Part shown: in pieces, positions 7,332 to 15,575 of the stretch
How positions within the stretch are numbered: position 1 is the stretch's first letter
How the letters are laid out: every line of letters starts with the position of its first letter
Assembly: GCA_003171235.1 (NCBI GenBank)
Contig: PMYM01000071.1
Span: forward strand, 1 to 23,406
Source: Phycisphaerales bacterium
GTDB lineage: Bacteria; Planctomycetota; Phycisphaerae; SM23-33
DNA length: 23,406 nt
Reading direction: 5' to 3'
Position numbers and translations under genes: made by a program
Notes under the pieces: generated by a model
The model's input: only the letters and a program-made list of their open reading frames with translations
Told to the model about the DNA's origin: nothing
The model's database searches: none

Positions 7332-7360
7332 CTTGCCGAAAAACCAAATCGCTATAGAAT
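7332..7360 (+). promoter_or_regulatory. Candidate promoter of the secreted protein gene
   Basis: TATAGAAT (7353-7360) is a good -10 element. Upstream, CTTGCC (from 7332) is a weak -35 at about 15 nt. The resulting leader would be about 140 nt and would include the inverted repeat at 7375-7434. Confidence 0.35.
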
Positions 7361-7374
7361 AGCAGCGCCCTCCA

Positions 7375-7434
7375 GCCGCGACAGTCCGGCTGGGGGCCAT
7401 TGATAAACCCCGTTATTACCCAGGTTGTCGCGGC
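7375..7434 (+). promoter_or_regulatory. Structured 5' leader, unassigned
   Basis: GCCGCGACA (7375-7383) and TGTCGCGGC (7426-7434) form a perfect 9-bp closing stem. Inside it CTGGG (7390-7394) pairs with CCCAG (7419-7423), and GGGG/CCCC offers further pairing. This could be an RNA regulatory element or simply a palindromic repeat. I do not recognise a known riboswitch class. Confidence 0.4.
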
Positions 7435-7506
7435 GCCCTGCCTCTCGAGCGAGACGGGCGTCGGCGACCAATGCGTTCAGGGTAACCACAGAAAAAGGAG
7501 ACCGCC

Positions 7507-9324
7507 ATGAAACGCCGCCCATCTCGCCGCTGGACTCCCGTAGCGCCGACACTGCAAGGCCTGGAGAACCGGCTCCTGTTGACCAGTGCGCCGGACCTGG
7601 CACTGAGCCTCGGGGATGCGACTTTCGCCTATGACCCCGTCGTTCCGGGCGACAAGGGAACCGTAACCGTTTTCCTGGAGAACGTGGGCAACCTGGCGGC
7701 CACCGGGTCTATCAACATTGAAGTCAGGGGCTCCACGGATACCATCTTCGACTCCAGCGATCTGCTTTTGGGCAGCAAACTGGGACTCAGGGGCTCGCTG
7801 GCCCCGGGCGAGGACCAGAATATAACCATCAAGCTCGTCGTGCCGGCCACGGCCACGCCCGGCAATTACTACATGGTCGTGCAGGTCACCTCCACGCTCA
7901 GCGTGGCCGACCCTAACGCCGCCAATGACGTGGCCGCCTCCCCCGATTCCGGCCAGATCATCTGGGCCTTCGGCAACGTGGGCACGCGCACGAACGTGAA
8001 ACTCAAGGTCAACGACGGCACCGGGCTGGTGAGCTTTGCCTTGAGCGGGCCGGGCACGGGCGTCGTTGTCCCCCCCAGCGGGGCGGGCATCAATTTCGAC
8101 AGCGTCGATTTGACCGGCACCCAGTACGCCAGCAAGCTGAAGATCTCCACCACCGGCAAGAACCTGACCAAGATCGGCGACATTACCGTATCGGACAGCG
8201 CCGGCGGCGGCACCGGATCGATCAAGAGCATCGATGCCAAGAACGTGGACCTGGAAAGCTTCGTGCTGGTTTCCGGCCTGATTAGCAAACTGACGCTGCA
8301 CGATATTTCCTCAGTTATTCACAATATCTGGCTCAACAACGCCGCGGTGGCCGTGCCTGAAGGAGTTTCCGTCAGTATCACCGCCAACGCCATCCTCGGC
8401 TGCACTATCGACACCGGCGGCATTCCCATCAAGTCCTTCAAGCTTGCCCAGGCCGACGGCGTGTCCGTCACGACTCCCTGGATCGGCAGCCTGACGGTCA
8501 AGAGCAAGATCCTGGGCGAGGGCAATTTCACCAACGGCACCCTGACCCTCAACGGCCCCAACGGCAACAACGGCGTGGCCCTGGCCAAGCTGCAGGTATT
8601 CAACGCCCTGGATGGCACCGTCATCAACGCCACCTCCGACGTCAAGTCCGTCTCCGCCTACAAATGGCTGGGCGGCAGCCTTACCTCCGACGACCTGGGC
8701 AAGGTCACGATCAAGGGAGACATGGACGCCGACATCACCACCGACGGTTTCACCTCGGCCAAGATCAGCGGCGACTGCGGCGGCACCTGGAACGCCATGT
8801 GGTTGGGGAAGTTACAGGTCGACGGCGACCTGTTAGATTTGACGCTCGGGATGCTCTCTCTGGACAAACTGACGGTCAAGGGCTGGATGGACTCCAGCAA
8901 GGTGCTGGCCGACAACGGGATTGGCATGGTGACGCTTGGCGGGATGCGGGATTCCAATCTCTTTGCCGGCGTCGACAGCGTGGGCCTGCCGGCCGCCTCA
9001 ACTGACTTCGACACGGCCAACCTCGGCACCATCGAGACGGTGCTGGTCAAGGGGCTCAAGGACGGCAACGGCCAGTGGATTGACAGCTTCATCAACTCCA
9101 ACATCGCCGCCTGGACTCTGGGCAAGGTCACCCTGGCCAACATGCAGCCGGACAACAGCGGAACGTTATTTGGCATCACTACACATGAACTAGACAAGTA
9201 CCTGCTGATGCATGATGGCTCGATGGACACCAACGGCGACTGGATCGGATCGTCCGATCCGTTGGAGGCGATCGTGGTCCACGGGACGGGCGACTACAGG
9301 GTAACGATCGTCGGCGGCCCCTGA
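7507..9324 (+). CDS. Secreted planctomycete protein: CARDB-like domain plus beta-repeat body
   Basis: A 605-residue protein probably exported. The N-terminus is basic (MKRRPSRRW) and carries LENRLLL at 19-25, the short motif seen near the start of many large planctomycete cell-surface proteins. Residues about 28-140 resemble a CARDB-type adhesion domain (pattern of a beta-sandwich: VPGDKGTVTVFLENVGN, later APGEDQNITIKL and PGNYYMVVQV). From about 155 on, the sequence is a series of irregular short repeats alternating 'gKvtIKGDmd' and 'SaKISGD' themes, suggesting a right-handed beta-helix. No cysteine pairs, catalytic motif, C-terminal membrane anchor or sorting signal are visible. A strong AAGGAG lies 6 nt before the ATG. 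An extracellular structural or adhesive role is inference; no function is claimed. Confidence 0.85.
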   Translation: MKRRPSRRWTPVAPTLQGLENRLLLTSAPDLALSLGDATFAYDPVVPGDKGTVTVFLENVGNLAATGSINIEVRGSTDTIFDSSDLLLGSKLGLRGSLAPGEDQNITIKLVVPATATPGNYYMVVQVTSTLSVADPNAANDVAASPDSGQIIWAFGNVGTRTNVKLKVNDGTGLVSFALSGPGTGVVVPPSGAGINFDSVDLTGTQYASKLKISTTGKNLTKIGDITVSDSAGGGTGSIKSIDAKNVDLESFVLVSGLISKLTLHDISSVIHNIWLNNAAVAVPEGVSVSITANAILGCTIDTGGIPIKSFKLAQADGVSVTTPWIGSLTVKSKILGEGNFTNGTLTLNGPNGNNGVALAKLQVFNALDGTVINATSDVKSVSAYKWLGGSLTSDDLGKVTIKGDMDADITTDGFTSAKISGDCGGTWNAMWLGKLQVDGDLLDLTLGMLSLDKLTVKGWMDSSKVLADNGIGMVTLGGMRDSNLFAGVDSVGLPAASTDFDTANLGTIETVLVKGLKDGNGQWIDSFINSNIAAWTLGKVTLANMQPDNSGTLFGITTHELDKYLLMHDGSMDTNGDWIGSSDPLEAIVVHGTGDYRVTIVGGP

Positions 9325-9352
9325 TAGGTTGGTTGCAGGGCAACTGACGCAG

Positions 9353-9386
9353 GCCCCTCTCCCCCATAGGCAAGGGGGAGGGGTGG
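9353..9386 (+). terminator. Hairpin after the secreted protein gene
   Basis: CCCCTCTCCCCC and GGGGGAGGGG pair (10 bp with a 2-nt bulge) around ATAGGCAA, 28 nt past the stop. There is no T-run. It probably stops or stabilises the transcript, or is another dispersed palindrome. Confidence 0.45.
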
Positions 9387-9451
9387 TCCAAGCCGGGCGA
9401 GTGTGAAGGCCGCTCTTGAGTTTGCCCAGGTTTTGCGGAATACTTTCGGCC

Positions 9452-10051
9452 ATGAGAAAAGTCATTCTCCTGCTGGCGACGGGACTGGCGGCGATTTGCA
9501 GTTGTTCAGGCAAAGGCCCGGCCAGCCACCCTGCCGCGTCGCGCCGCGCCCCGGCGACCGCGGCCAGCACCGCCCCGGCCGAGGCGATACGCATGACCCC
9601 TGCCCAGGCCGGCGCCCAGGTCCAGTCGGCACTCGCCGGACCCAACAGCCACGCCGTCACCTGGGACCAGGCCGGGCCGATACCCCTGACGGCCCCGCGG
9701 AAGATCGAACTGGCCCGGCTGATCGCCGCCGCCTGGCCCAATGTCGCCGTCGCCGGCCCCACCACCGCCGCCACTACCGAGGAGTCCGCCCCCTGGCCGG
9801 CGCCGCGGGCCGTCGTCAACGTTTATCCGCCGGCGCCGCCCCGCCCCGACGGCGCGGTTTATGAACCGGCCTGGGCGCCCACGGTGCAGATCCTGGTGCT
9901 GGCCGGGCAGGACGCTGGGGCGAGCACCGTAGTGTTCCGTTTTCTCGAGGGCGACGAGTTCGAAATCTCCAGCCCAGCCGGAGCGGACCTGGCCGTCTAT
10001 CTTGGCCAATTGGCCGGTTTCCGCCCGGCTACGCAACCGGCGAGCGATTGA
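9452..10051 (+). CDS. Small putative lipoprotein of unknown function
   Basis: A 199-residue protein starting MRKVILLLATGLAAICSCS, a short signal peptide followed by a possible lipobox (cysteine at residue 18 after ICS, an imperfect fit to the consensus; C16 is the alternative). After it comes a low-complexity Ala/Pro/Thr-rich linker (about 22-48) and a compact region with no motif that I recognise. The start at 9452 is preferred over an in-frame ATG at 9416, because only the former puts the hydrophobic segment at the N-terminus. There is no clear ribosome site; TTGAGT (9417) and TACTTT (9441) with an 18-nt spacer suggest a promoter directly before the ATG. ComF follows in another frame. Confidence 0.7.
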   Translation: MRKVILLLATGLAAICSCSGKGPASHPAASRRAPATAASTAPAEAIRMTPAQAGAQVQSALAGPNSHAVTWDQAGPIPLTAPRKIELARLIAAAWPNVAVAGPTTAATTEESAPWPAPRAVVNVYPPAPPRPDGAVYEPAWAPTVQILVLAGQDAGASTVVFRFLEGDEFEISSPAGADLAVYLGQLAGFRPATQPASD

Positions 10052-10055
10052 TTCA

Positions 10056-10096
10056 TGCCGGGGCGGGGACATAACCGGACATGGCGTTGCCCGGCA
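10056..10096 (+). terminator. Weak inverted repeat after the lipoprotein gene
   Basis: TGCCGGG (10056-10062) and CCCGGCA (10090-10096) form a 7-bp stem with a long loop, directly after the stop at 10051. There is no T-run. Confidence 0.25.
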
Positions 10097-10154
10097 CGCA
10101 CTGGGTAAACGAGTGCTGCTGCTACCGGCCGGCCCGGAAGTTGAGCGTCTTATC

Positions 10155-11063
10155 ATGCTGACGGGTGCGCTACATCTTGTGCGTTCAATGGGCAACCTGC
10201 TGTTGCCTCAGACCTGCACCGGCTGCGGGTCAAACTGCCCCACGGTTGACGGCTTCTGCGCCGACTGCGGAGCGGAACTGCTTGCCCTGACGGCGATGGA
10301 TTATTGCATTCGCTGCGGCGAGAGCTTGCCGGCCGGCCAGGTCGCCCCCGGCCGGACTGATTCGGACACGCAAGCGAGCAAATCTCACGGCGAACCTGCC
10401 CAGGCGGGTTTGGGGCAGGACCAGGGGTCCGGGGGAGGCAAGGAATCTCGCCGCGGTCAGCCGCCTGGGACCGAGCGTTTCGGCGGCCCCGATGGCTGCC
10501 CCGCCTGTCCGGAGGTCATGCCGCATTTCAAACAATTGGTGCGGCTGGGGCCTTACGCCCGCCCGCTGCGCCAGGCCATTGGGCGGCTGAAGTATCACGG
10601 CGGGCCGGCGTCGCTGCGGCAGTTGGGCGTAATGCTGGCCCTGGCGGTGCGCTCGCGCCTGCCGGCGCTGCCCGACCTGGTCTTGCCGGTGCCGATGCAC
10701 TGGGCCAGGCGGCTTTCCCGCGGGCGCAACCACGCCGCCGATCTGGCCCAGGCCGTGGCGCGCCGACTGGGCCTGCCCATCGGCGACGAACTGCTGCGGG
10801 TGCGAAACACCCCGCCGCAGGTGCACCTGCCGGCCAGCCGGCGGCGGGAGAATCTGCGCGGTGCCTTCAAGGTCGTCCGCCGCGACACCCTCCGCTCCTG
10901 CCACGTCCTGCTGATCGACGACGTGGTCACCACCGGCTCAACCGCCAACGAAGCCGCCGGGACGCTGCTGCAGGCCGGCGCCGCCGCCGTCACCCTGGCC
11001 GTGCTGGCCAAGACGCCCGCCCCGGCGGCCTATTCAGCCCAACTGCATCACGGGCGCGTTTAA
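10155..11063 (+). CDS. comF: ComF-family phosphoribosyltransferase-like protein
   Basis: A 302-residue protein of the ComF/GntX family, linked in other bacteria to DNA uptake or use of imported DNA; the biochemical role is unsettled. The N-terminus has the expected zinc-ribbon cysteines (C21, C24, C35, C38, C51, C54, C115, C118). The C-terminus carries the phosphoribosyltransferase signature VLLIDDVVTTGST (251-263), preceded by the conserved PVPMHWARRLSRGRNHA (178-194). Unusual: about 55 residues of hydrophilic low-complexity sequence (59-114) separate the third and fourth cysteine pairs, where relatives have a short link. The usual length is about 230-250 residues, so this explains most of the excess. 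The start is uncertain: 10155 is favoured, 10188 (MGNLLLPQTCTGCG) is possible, and upstream codons to 10002 overlap the lipoprotein gene. No strong ribosome site was found. Confidence 0.88.
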   Translation: MLTGALHLVRSMGNLLLPQTCTGCGSNCPTVDGFCADCGAELLALTAMDYCIRCGESLPAGQVAPGRTDSDTQASKSHGEPAQAGLGQDQGSGGGKESRRGQPPGTERFGGPDGCPACPEVMPHFKQLVRLGPYARPLRQAIGRLKYHGGPASLRQLGVMLALAVRSRLPALPDLVLPVPMHWARRLSRGRNHAADLAQAVARRLGLPIGDELLRVRNTPPQVHLPASRRRENLRGAFKVVRRDTLRSCHVLLIDDVVTTGSTANEAAGTLLQAGAAAVTLAVLAKTPAPAAYSAQLHHGRV

Positions 11064-11112
11064 CAAGAGGATTGCCAAGGCCTCTCATGGCCTCACAAAC
11101 GGCGAGGCAGGC

Positions 11113-11143
11113 CAGGCCGCTCATCGGAGCCCAGCCGCCTTTT
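11113..11143 (+). terminator. Likely intrinsic terminator after comF
   Basis: AGGCCGC (11113-11119) and GCCGCCT (11133-11139) pair with one mismatch and run straight into TTTTT. A smaller stem, AGGCC/GGCCT, lies just before it (about 11079-11094). Confidence 0.5.
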
Positions 11144-11188
11144 TGTTTCCTGTTCCGAATTGGCCCCCGGGTAGTGTAAATTCTTGTG

Positions 11189-13939
11189 ATGGCCCAGGCT
11201 CAGACAATCCAGGCTAAGAACCCAAAGAAGAAGCCGGCAGCGCCGGCCGGGGCGCCCTTGGACGGCAGCGCATTGGGCGTTGATCGGGCCCGGCGGCGGT
11301 GGCAAGACGCGGCGGCCGTCGCCCTGATCCTGCTGGCGGCGGTCTTCGGCTGCAACCAGATCTGGGACAGCGACTGCTTCTGGCACCTCCGTAGCGGGCA
11401 GTGGATGCTGCAAAACCACGCCGTGCTAGGCCACGACCCCTTCAGTGTGGAGGGCGACGGGCCGGGCCGGTGGGTCAACGTCCACTGGCTTTTCCAGGTG
11501 GTGGCGGCCTGTTTCCATGCCGCGGCGGGCTACCCGGGGCTGGTGGTGTTGAAGATGCTGGGCTTCGCCGCCGCCATAGCCGTGCCGGCCTTGTGGCTGC
11601 GAAGGCGGATCAGCCCGGCCTGGCTGCTGCTGACGGGGATATGGATCATCCTGTGCATCGAAAACCGCGTCCGCATCCGGCCGGAGCTGTTCACCTTCAT
11701 CCTGCTGGCCCTGACGCTGGTGCTGGTCGAATCGGTCCGCCAGGGGGCCTCGCCCCGGCGGCTGTGGTGGCTTGTGCCCATTAACGCCTTGTGGGTCAAC
11801 ATGCACGGGCTGTTCTTCATCGGGCCGATGACGGCCGTGCTGGCCCTGGCGGGGGCTTTTCTGGACAAACGGCTCAAGCGTCAGACCGGCGGCAACCTGG
11901 TCAAATGGGGCGCCCTCCTGCCGATCCTGGTCTCGCTGGCGGCGTGCTTCATCACCCCCTGGCCGACCGAGGCCCCCTTCCAACCATTGATTCTAAAGAG
12001 CCGCGTCAGCGGCGAGACCCTGCAATACGTCTACGGCGTGAGCGAACTGTATCCCACTTACAAGACCGACAGCCTGCGCCAGATCATCTACAGCCTGCCG
12101 ATGCTGCTGGCGGCGCTGCTGGCCCTGAAGTTGCTGGCCGTCTTCCGCGAGCGATGGCGCACGTTGCCCTCCGGCCACGTGCTGTGGTATCTGGCCTTTA
12201 TCGCCATGGCGGCCATGTCGGTGAGAAACATCGCCCTGTTCGTCCTGCCGGCGGGGTTCATGCTGGCGGTGCACGGGGGGGACTGGCTGCGGCGGGCGGG
12301 CGAGCTTTGGCCGAAGGCCCGCCGGCTGATGGTCCCAGCCACCTGCGTGCTCTTGGCGGGCGCGGCGGCGCTGGGGGGCCTGGCAGCGACCGAGGCCTAC
12401 TACCACTGGCTGCACCGGCGCGAAATACGCTTCGGGCTGGGGCTTTCTTACGGCGTCCAGCCGGTGGAACTGGCCAAGTACCTCGGCTCGCTGGATGTCG
12501 AAGGCGACATTCTGCCTTTGGATTTCGGCGAGGGCGGGACGTACATCTGCTACAGTTGGCCGCGGCACAAGGTATGGATGGACGGCCGGCTGGAGGTGCA
12601 TAGCCTTCAGCGATTCGATCAGTTGTATGAAATCCGCACCAAGATGCGGCGCGAGGACCAGGCCGGGGACCCGGCCATCACCCCCCTGCCCCCTTCGGTG
12701 CGGTTCATCACCGTGCGGTCGAGCGACAGCGTCCGCCTGCAGGCGCTGGCCAAGTGCCCGCGCTTTCAACTGCTGTACGTGGACCCCGCCAGCGTGTGCT
12801 TTGCCCGCATTCCCCAGCCGGGCGAACAGGTCACCTGGTCGGCCAAGGACAAATTGCCCGCGGGCAATTTGGACGAGCTGGAAGGCAGTTTCCCCGGCGG
12901 CGTCATCAAGCCTCTGCTCGGCCAGTACCAACCGCAAACCTGGCTCCGCCAGAACGCCACCGAGTGGCATTACATCTACGGCAACATGTTCTCCTGCCTG
13001 GGCCTGGACCGGCTGGCCGTCCGCTACCTGACCGCCGCCATGCAACTGGAAGATTGGGTCAACCCGCTGGACGTCCGAGGCCAGCTCGCCCAGAGTTACC
13101 AGCGCATCTGCGAAAGCCAGCAACTGCAGCTTGACCTGGACCTGCCCATCGACCCTTACCTCTCGCGCGCCCTGGCCCTGTACAACGACATGCACCTGGC
13201 GGACCTGGACAGCGAGCAGGCCCAGGCCTACGCCCTGGTGCAGATCCGTTCGTATATCCTGGGCGGGCAGATTGACGCCGGCGACAAGGCCATGACCGAT
13301 TACTTGGACCGCCTGCCCATCCCCTCGCGCTGGACCCCGCCCAGCACGGCTGAGGATATCCGCAACCAATTGCAGGTGGCCCACCGCCGGGCGATCCAGT
13401 CGCTGGAGGCACTGCGCCGCCAACTCGACGACTTCCGCGGCCTGGACCCTGCCATGAAGGCCCACCTGCTGCTGGGCAAGAACTTGGGGTTGATTGACCA
13501 GGCCATAAGCGTGCTGTCGGAGGGGCAGGTTTCCATGACCGGCAAGATGCTCCTGGGCGATCTGTACCTGCGGAAGGGCCAGGTGGCCCTGGCGCGGAAG
13601 GCCTATGCCGCGGCCAACCCGCCCGCCCAGGACTTCCGCACGCGCTCGGGCCTGTGCGACTGGGCGGAGGGCGACTTCGCCTCGGCCGTGAAGAACCTCA
13701 ATGAGGCCGCCAAGGCCGAGGGCGACTCGCCCCTGCCGACCCTGTACCTGGGCCTGCTGCAGGAGCAGTTGGGCGACAACCCCGCGGCGGCCACGGCCCT
13801 GAACGCCTACAACTGCGCCGATCCCGGGCGGCTCTCCTCCAACCTGGTGGGGCTGCTGAGGCAAATGGCCGCTCGGCAGAAGATGGCCGGCCAGGACGTC
13901 CGCCTGAACCTGCCCTCCTCGATGCTCCAGGAGCGTTGA
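11189..13939 (+). CDS. GT-C-like polytopic membrane protein with repeat-like C-terminal tail
   Basis: A 916-residue protein. After a basic cytoplasmic N-terminus, roughly the first 400 residues contain many hydrophobic segments (first at about 40-56) interrupted by the motif WDSDCFWHLRSGQW (about 59-72) and VNVHWLFQV (about 96-104). This pattern recurs in membrane proteins related to GT-C glycosyltransferases (D-x-WWH-x-G-x-W, then 'HEWLFE'), with acidic residues in the first outer loop. From about 400 on the chain is soluble, and the last 350 residues contain helical, TPR-like repeats (for example ALARKAYAAANPP, ASAVKNLNEAAKAEG). Sugar transfer from a lipid-linked donor is plausible but not shown. 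ATG 11189 is preferred; GTG 11186 adds one residue. There is no Shine-Dalgarno; TAAATT ends 6 nt before the ATG. Separated from comF by a terminator. Confidence 0.8.
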   Translation: MAQAQTIQAKNPKKKPAAPAGAPLDGSALGVDRARRRWQDAAAVALILLAAVFGCNQIWDSDCFWHLRSGQWMLQNHAVLGHDPFSVEGDGPGRWVNVHWLFQVVAACFHAAAGYPGLVVLKMLGFAAAIAVPALWLRRRISPAWLLLTGIWIILCIENRVRIRPELFTFILLALTLVLVESVRQGASPRRLWWLVPINALWVNMHGLFFIGPMTAVLALAGAFLDKRLKRQTGGNLVKWGALLPILVSLAACFITPWPTEAPFQPLILKSRVSGETLQYVYGVSELYPTYKTDSLRQIIYSLPMLLAALLALKLLAVFRERWRTLPSGHVLWYLAFIAMAAMSVRNIALFVLPAGFMLAVHGGDWLRRAGELWPKARRLMVPATCVLLAGAAALGGLAATEAYYHWLHRREIRFGLGLSYGVQPVELAKYLGSLDVEGDILPLDFGEGGTYICYSWPRHKVWMDGRLEVHSLQRFDQLYEIRTKMRREDQAGDPAITPLPPSVRFITVRSSDSVRLQALAKCPRFQLLYVDPASVCFARIPQPGEQVTWSAKDKLPAGNLDELEGSFPGGVIKPLLGQYQPQTWLRQNATEWHYIYGNMFSCLGLDRLAVRYLTAAMQLEDWVNPLDVRGQLAQSYQRICESQQLQLDLDLPIDPYLSRALALYNDMHLADLDSEQAQAYALVQIRSYILGGQIDAGDKAMTDYLDRLPIPSRWTPPSTAEDIRNQLQVAHRRAIQSLEALRRQLDDFRGLDPAMKAHLLLGKNLGLIDQAISVLSEGQVSMTGKMLLGDLYLRKGQVALARKAYAAANPPAQDFRTRSGLCDWAEGDFASAVKNLNEAAKAEGDSPLPTLYLGLLQEQLGDNPAAATALNAYNCADPGRLSSNLVGLLRQMAARQKMAGQDVRLNLPSSMLQER

Positions 13940-14001
13940 TAGATTGAAGCTTTCACCAGCAGCCATCTCCACAGACCGCTAGCGGGCGGGGCAGGCTTTT
14001 G

Positions 14002-14007
14002 TATAAT
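14002..14007 (+). promoter_or_regulatory. -10 element 6 nt before the next start codon
   Basis: A perfect TATAAT at 14002-14007 is followed by six bases and then the ATG at 14014. No good -35 is found at 16-18 nt and no ribosome site lies between, so any transcript from here would be leaderless. Confidence 0.45.
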
Positions 14008-14013
14008 TCGGGC

Positions 14014-15390
14014 ATGCTATCCAGAATATCGATCTTCACTATGGTGCTGGCGGCGGCGTGGATGGCCTGGGGGCAGGAGGTCTCCACCGCGCCCGGCCAG
14101 GTTGCCCTGGACAAGGAATACACCGACACCTCCAACGGCTTTACGCTCTGTCCTCCGGCCAACGCCCAGAGAGTCCGCGAAAGCTCCAACCGCCGGCTGG
14201 TCGCCTGGAACTGCCTGGACGAAAAGAGCGGGGCCATCTGCTGGAGCCTCAACGTGCTGCGGATGGTGCACCAGCCCAGCACTCAGCCCGTGCGCGAGTA
14301 CGCCAAGGAGGTGGCGGCCGAACTGGACAAGACCGGGGTCATCAAGTCGCCCGAAATAAGCATCAACACCGTCGCCGAGCGCCCGGCTATGCATTTTCGC
14401 GGCTCCAGCGAATTGAACCTGCGAACCTGGAAGCGCCAGGCGTGGATCGAGCTGTCGCCGCGCGAGCACCTGGTGGTTTCCGTCTCCGGCTCGCCGGTTT
14501 ACCAGGCCGACATGGAAGCGGTGATGAACGCGGTGCTGCCGACGCTGAAGCTGTTCGATCCGGCCAAGGCCCTGGCCGATCGGCTGGAACTGCTGGACAA
14601 GGGTTCGGCCGTGCTTTCCAAACTGGACGAGAAGACACTGCGCTCGGTCATCAGCCCGGAGACCTATTACCTCTCGCTGGAGGTGGACGGCAAGCCCGCC
14701 GGCTGCATCCGCATCAGCGAGACCATCGCCAACCGGCTCAACGCCCGCGGCCTGGAAGTCCTCCGCCTGGGCGTGTTCAAGAGCGGACAGAAGCTGCGGC
14801 TGACGCGGGACGAGCTTTTTGCCACACCCGACCAGTCGCTGGAGCACTGCCGCTACGTCGTCCAGGACAGCGACGGCCCCCGCACCACCAATAACGTGCA
14901 GGAAGTCATGAAGCAGGAGGAGCTCTTCGTGAGCCAGCAGGTCGCACCGGCCGGGCGGGCTAACACCCGCCCCGCCCCGCGCCAGCGGGAACTGCCCGGC
15001 GACCTGCGGGTCAGCAAGACCGGCGAGAAGCGCCAGGTGTATCTGCCGGCCGCCCTGGACGTGTTGCTGCCCCGCCTGCTGGGCCGCACGGCCGGCGCCG
15101 GCTACGGCTTCGCCACCTACAATGTCGCCGCCAATGATTTCGACCTGCGCGCGGTCAAGGTGCTCGGCCAGGAGAACATCAGCGTGGGCGGAAAGAAGGT
15201 TCAGGCCGTCCATCTGCAGGACCAGCCCGCCCTGGACGCCCCGCTGATCGACATGTGGGTGGACGCCGAGGGCAGGCTCCTGCGGCTGCAGACGCCGGAG
15301 AAGGCGGTTCTCGAGCGGTCCACGCGGGAGAAAATGATGATGCTGTACGGCAGCGAGCTTTCCGAACTGGACAAGATGGAGGCCCGGTGA
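14014..15390 (+). CDS. Secreted protein of unknown function
   Basis: A 458-residue protein with a clear signal peptide (hydrophobic FTMVLAAAWMAWGQ, likely cut after about residue 21). I do not recognise a named family. Residues about 40-185 (GFTLCPPAN... to TLKLFDPAKAL) have the rhythm of a DcrB/PsbP-like alpha-beta domain: opening 'F-x-hydrophobic-x-P', a central strand pair and a closing helix. The C-terminal part, from about 200, reads like a lipid- or ligand-carrier beta sheet ending in DMWVDAEGRLLRLQTPE, similar in style to proteins that process an outer-membrane component. Both comparisons are impressions only. The start at 14014 is chosen over 13999 because it places the signal peptide at the N-terminus. 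The stop overlaps a perfect palindrome (15390-15414). Confidence 0.75.
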   Translation: MLSRISIFTMVLAAAWMAWGQEVSTAPGQVALDKEYTDTSNGFTLCPPANAQRVRESSNRRLVAWNCLDEKSGAICWSLNVLRMVHQPSTQPVREYAKEVAAELDKTGVIKSPEISINTVAERPAMHFRGSSELNLRTWKRQAWIELSPREHLVVSVSGSPVYQADMEAVMNAVLPTLKLFDPAKALADRLELLDKGSAVLSKLDEKTLRSVISPETYYLSLEVDGKPAGCIRISETIANRLNARGLEVLRLGVFKSGQKLRLTRDELFATPDQSLEHCRYVVQDSDGPRTTNNVQEVMKQEELFVSQQVAPAGRANTRPAPRQRELPGDLRVSKTGEKRQVYLPAALDVLLPRLLGRTAGAGYGFATYNVAANDFDLRAVKVLGQENISVGGKKVQAVHLQDQPALDAPLIDMWVDAEGRLLRLQTPEKAVLERSTREKMMMLYGSELSELDKMEAR

Positions 15391-15414
15391 ACTGCGTGCA
15401 ACATGCACGCAGTT
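15390..15414. repeat. Perfect 11-bp palindrome at the gene end
   Basis: AACTGCGTGCA (15390-15400) and TGCACGCAGTT (15404-15414) pair perfectly around a 3-nt loop. It begins on the last base of the preceding gene. It shares the core TGCGTGCAAC with the palindrome at 20060-20085. It may act as a terminator, but no T-run follows. Confidence 0.75.
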
Positions 15415-15516
15415 AGAGCAGGAGAGCAGGAGAAAGTAGAGAGTTGAAAAGACGGATTGGCCTGGTTCCAAGTGAGAAACCGCTCTCCTGCGGTCTACTT
15501 TCTCCTCTCTACTTTC
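15415..15516. repeat. Word-repeat hairpin built from GAAAGTAGAG units
   Basis: The left arm (15415-15443) consists of GCAGGAGA and GAAAGTAGAGAG words; the right arm (15483-15516) holds CTCTCCTGC and CTACTTTCTCC words. It lies between the secreted protein and trxB, upstream of the trxB start, and would be transcribed as its leader if the two genes are co-transcribed. Confidence 0.75.
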
Positions 15517-15575
15517 TGAACAGGGTTTTATACCTGGCTGAAAGCAAGTCAGTGCGGCGCACAGACGGAGCAGAC

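Larger units (their letters stand above)
7173..7506. other. Divergent intergenic region, gap / secreted protein gene
   Basis: This 334-nt spacer between two divergent genes contains no ORF worth calling. It holds a minus-strand promoter candidate for gap, a plus-strand promoter candidate for the gene at 7507, and a structured stretch at 7375-7434 that would form part of the 5' leader of the latter. Confidence 0.7.

Noticed and set aside
11993..13972. 659-residue minus-strand open frame opposite the GT-C-like gene
   Set aside because: Composition typical of an antisense shadow (His/Gln/Gly/Val rich), no motif, no ribosome site.
14017..15471. 484-residue minus-strand open frame opposite the secreted protein
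   Set aside because: No motif or start signal. The plus-strand frame has a proper signal peptide.
15444..15575. Frame extension of trxB upstream
   Set aside because: It translates the GAAAGTAGAG repeat. The conserved FAD motif begins a few residues after 15576 and GGAG precedes that ATG.
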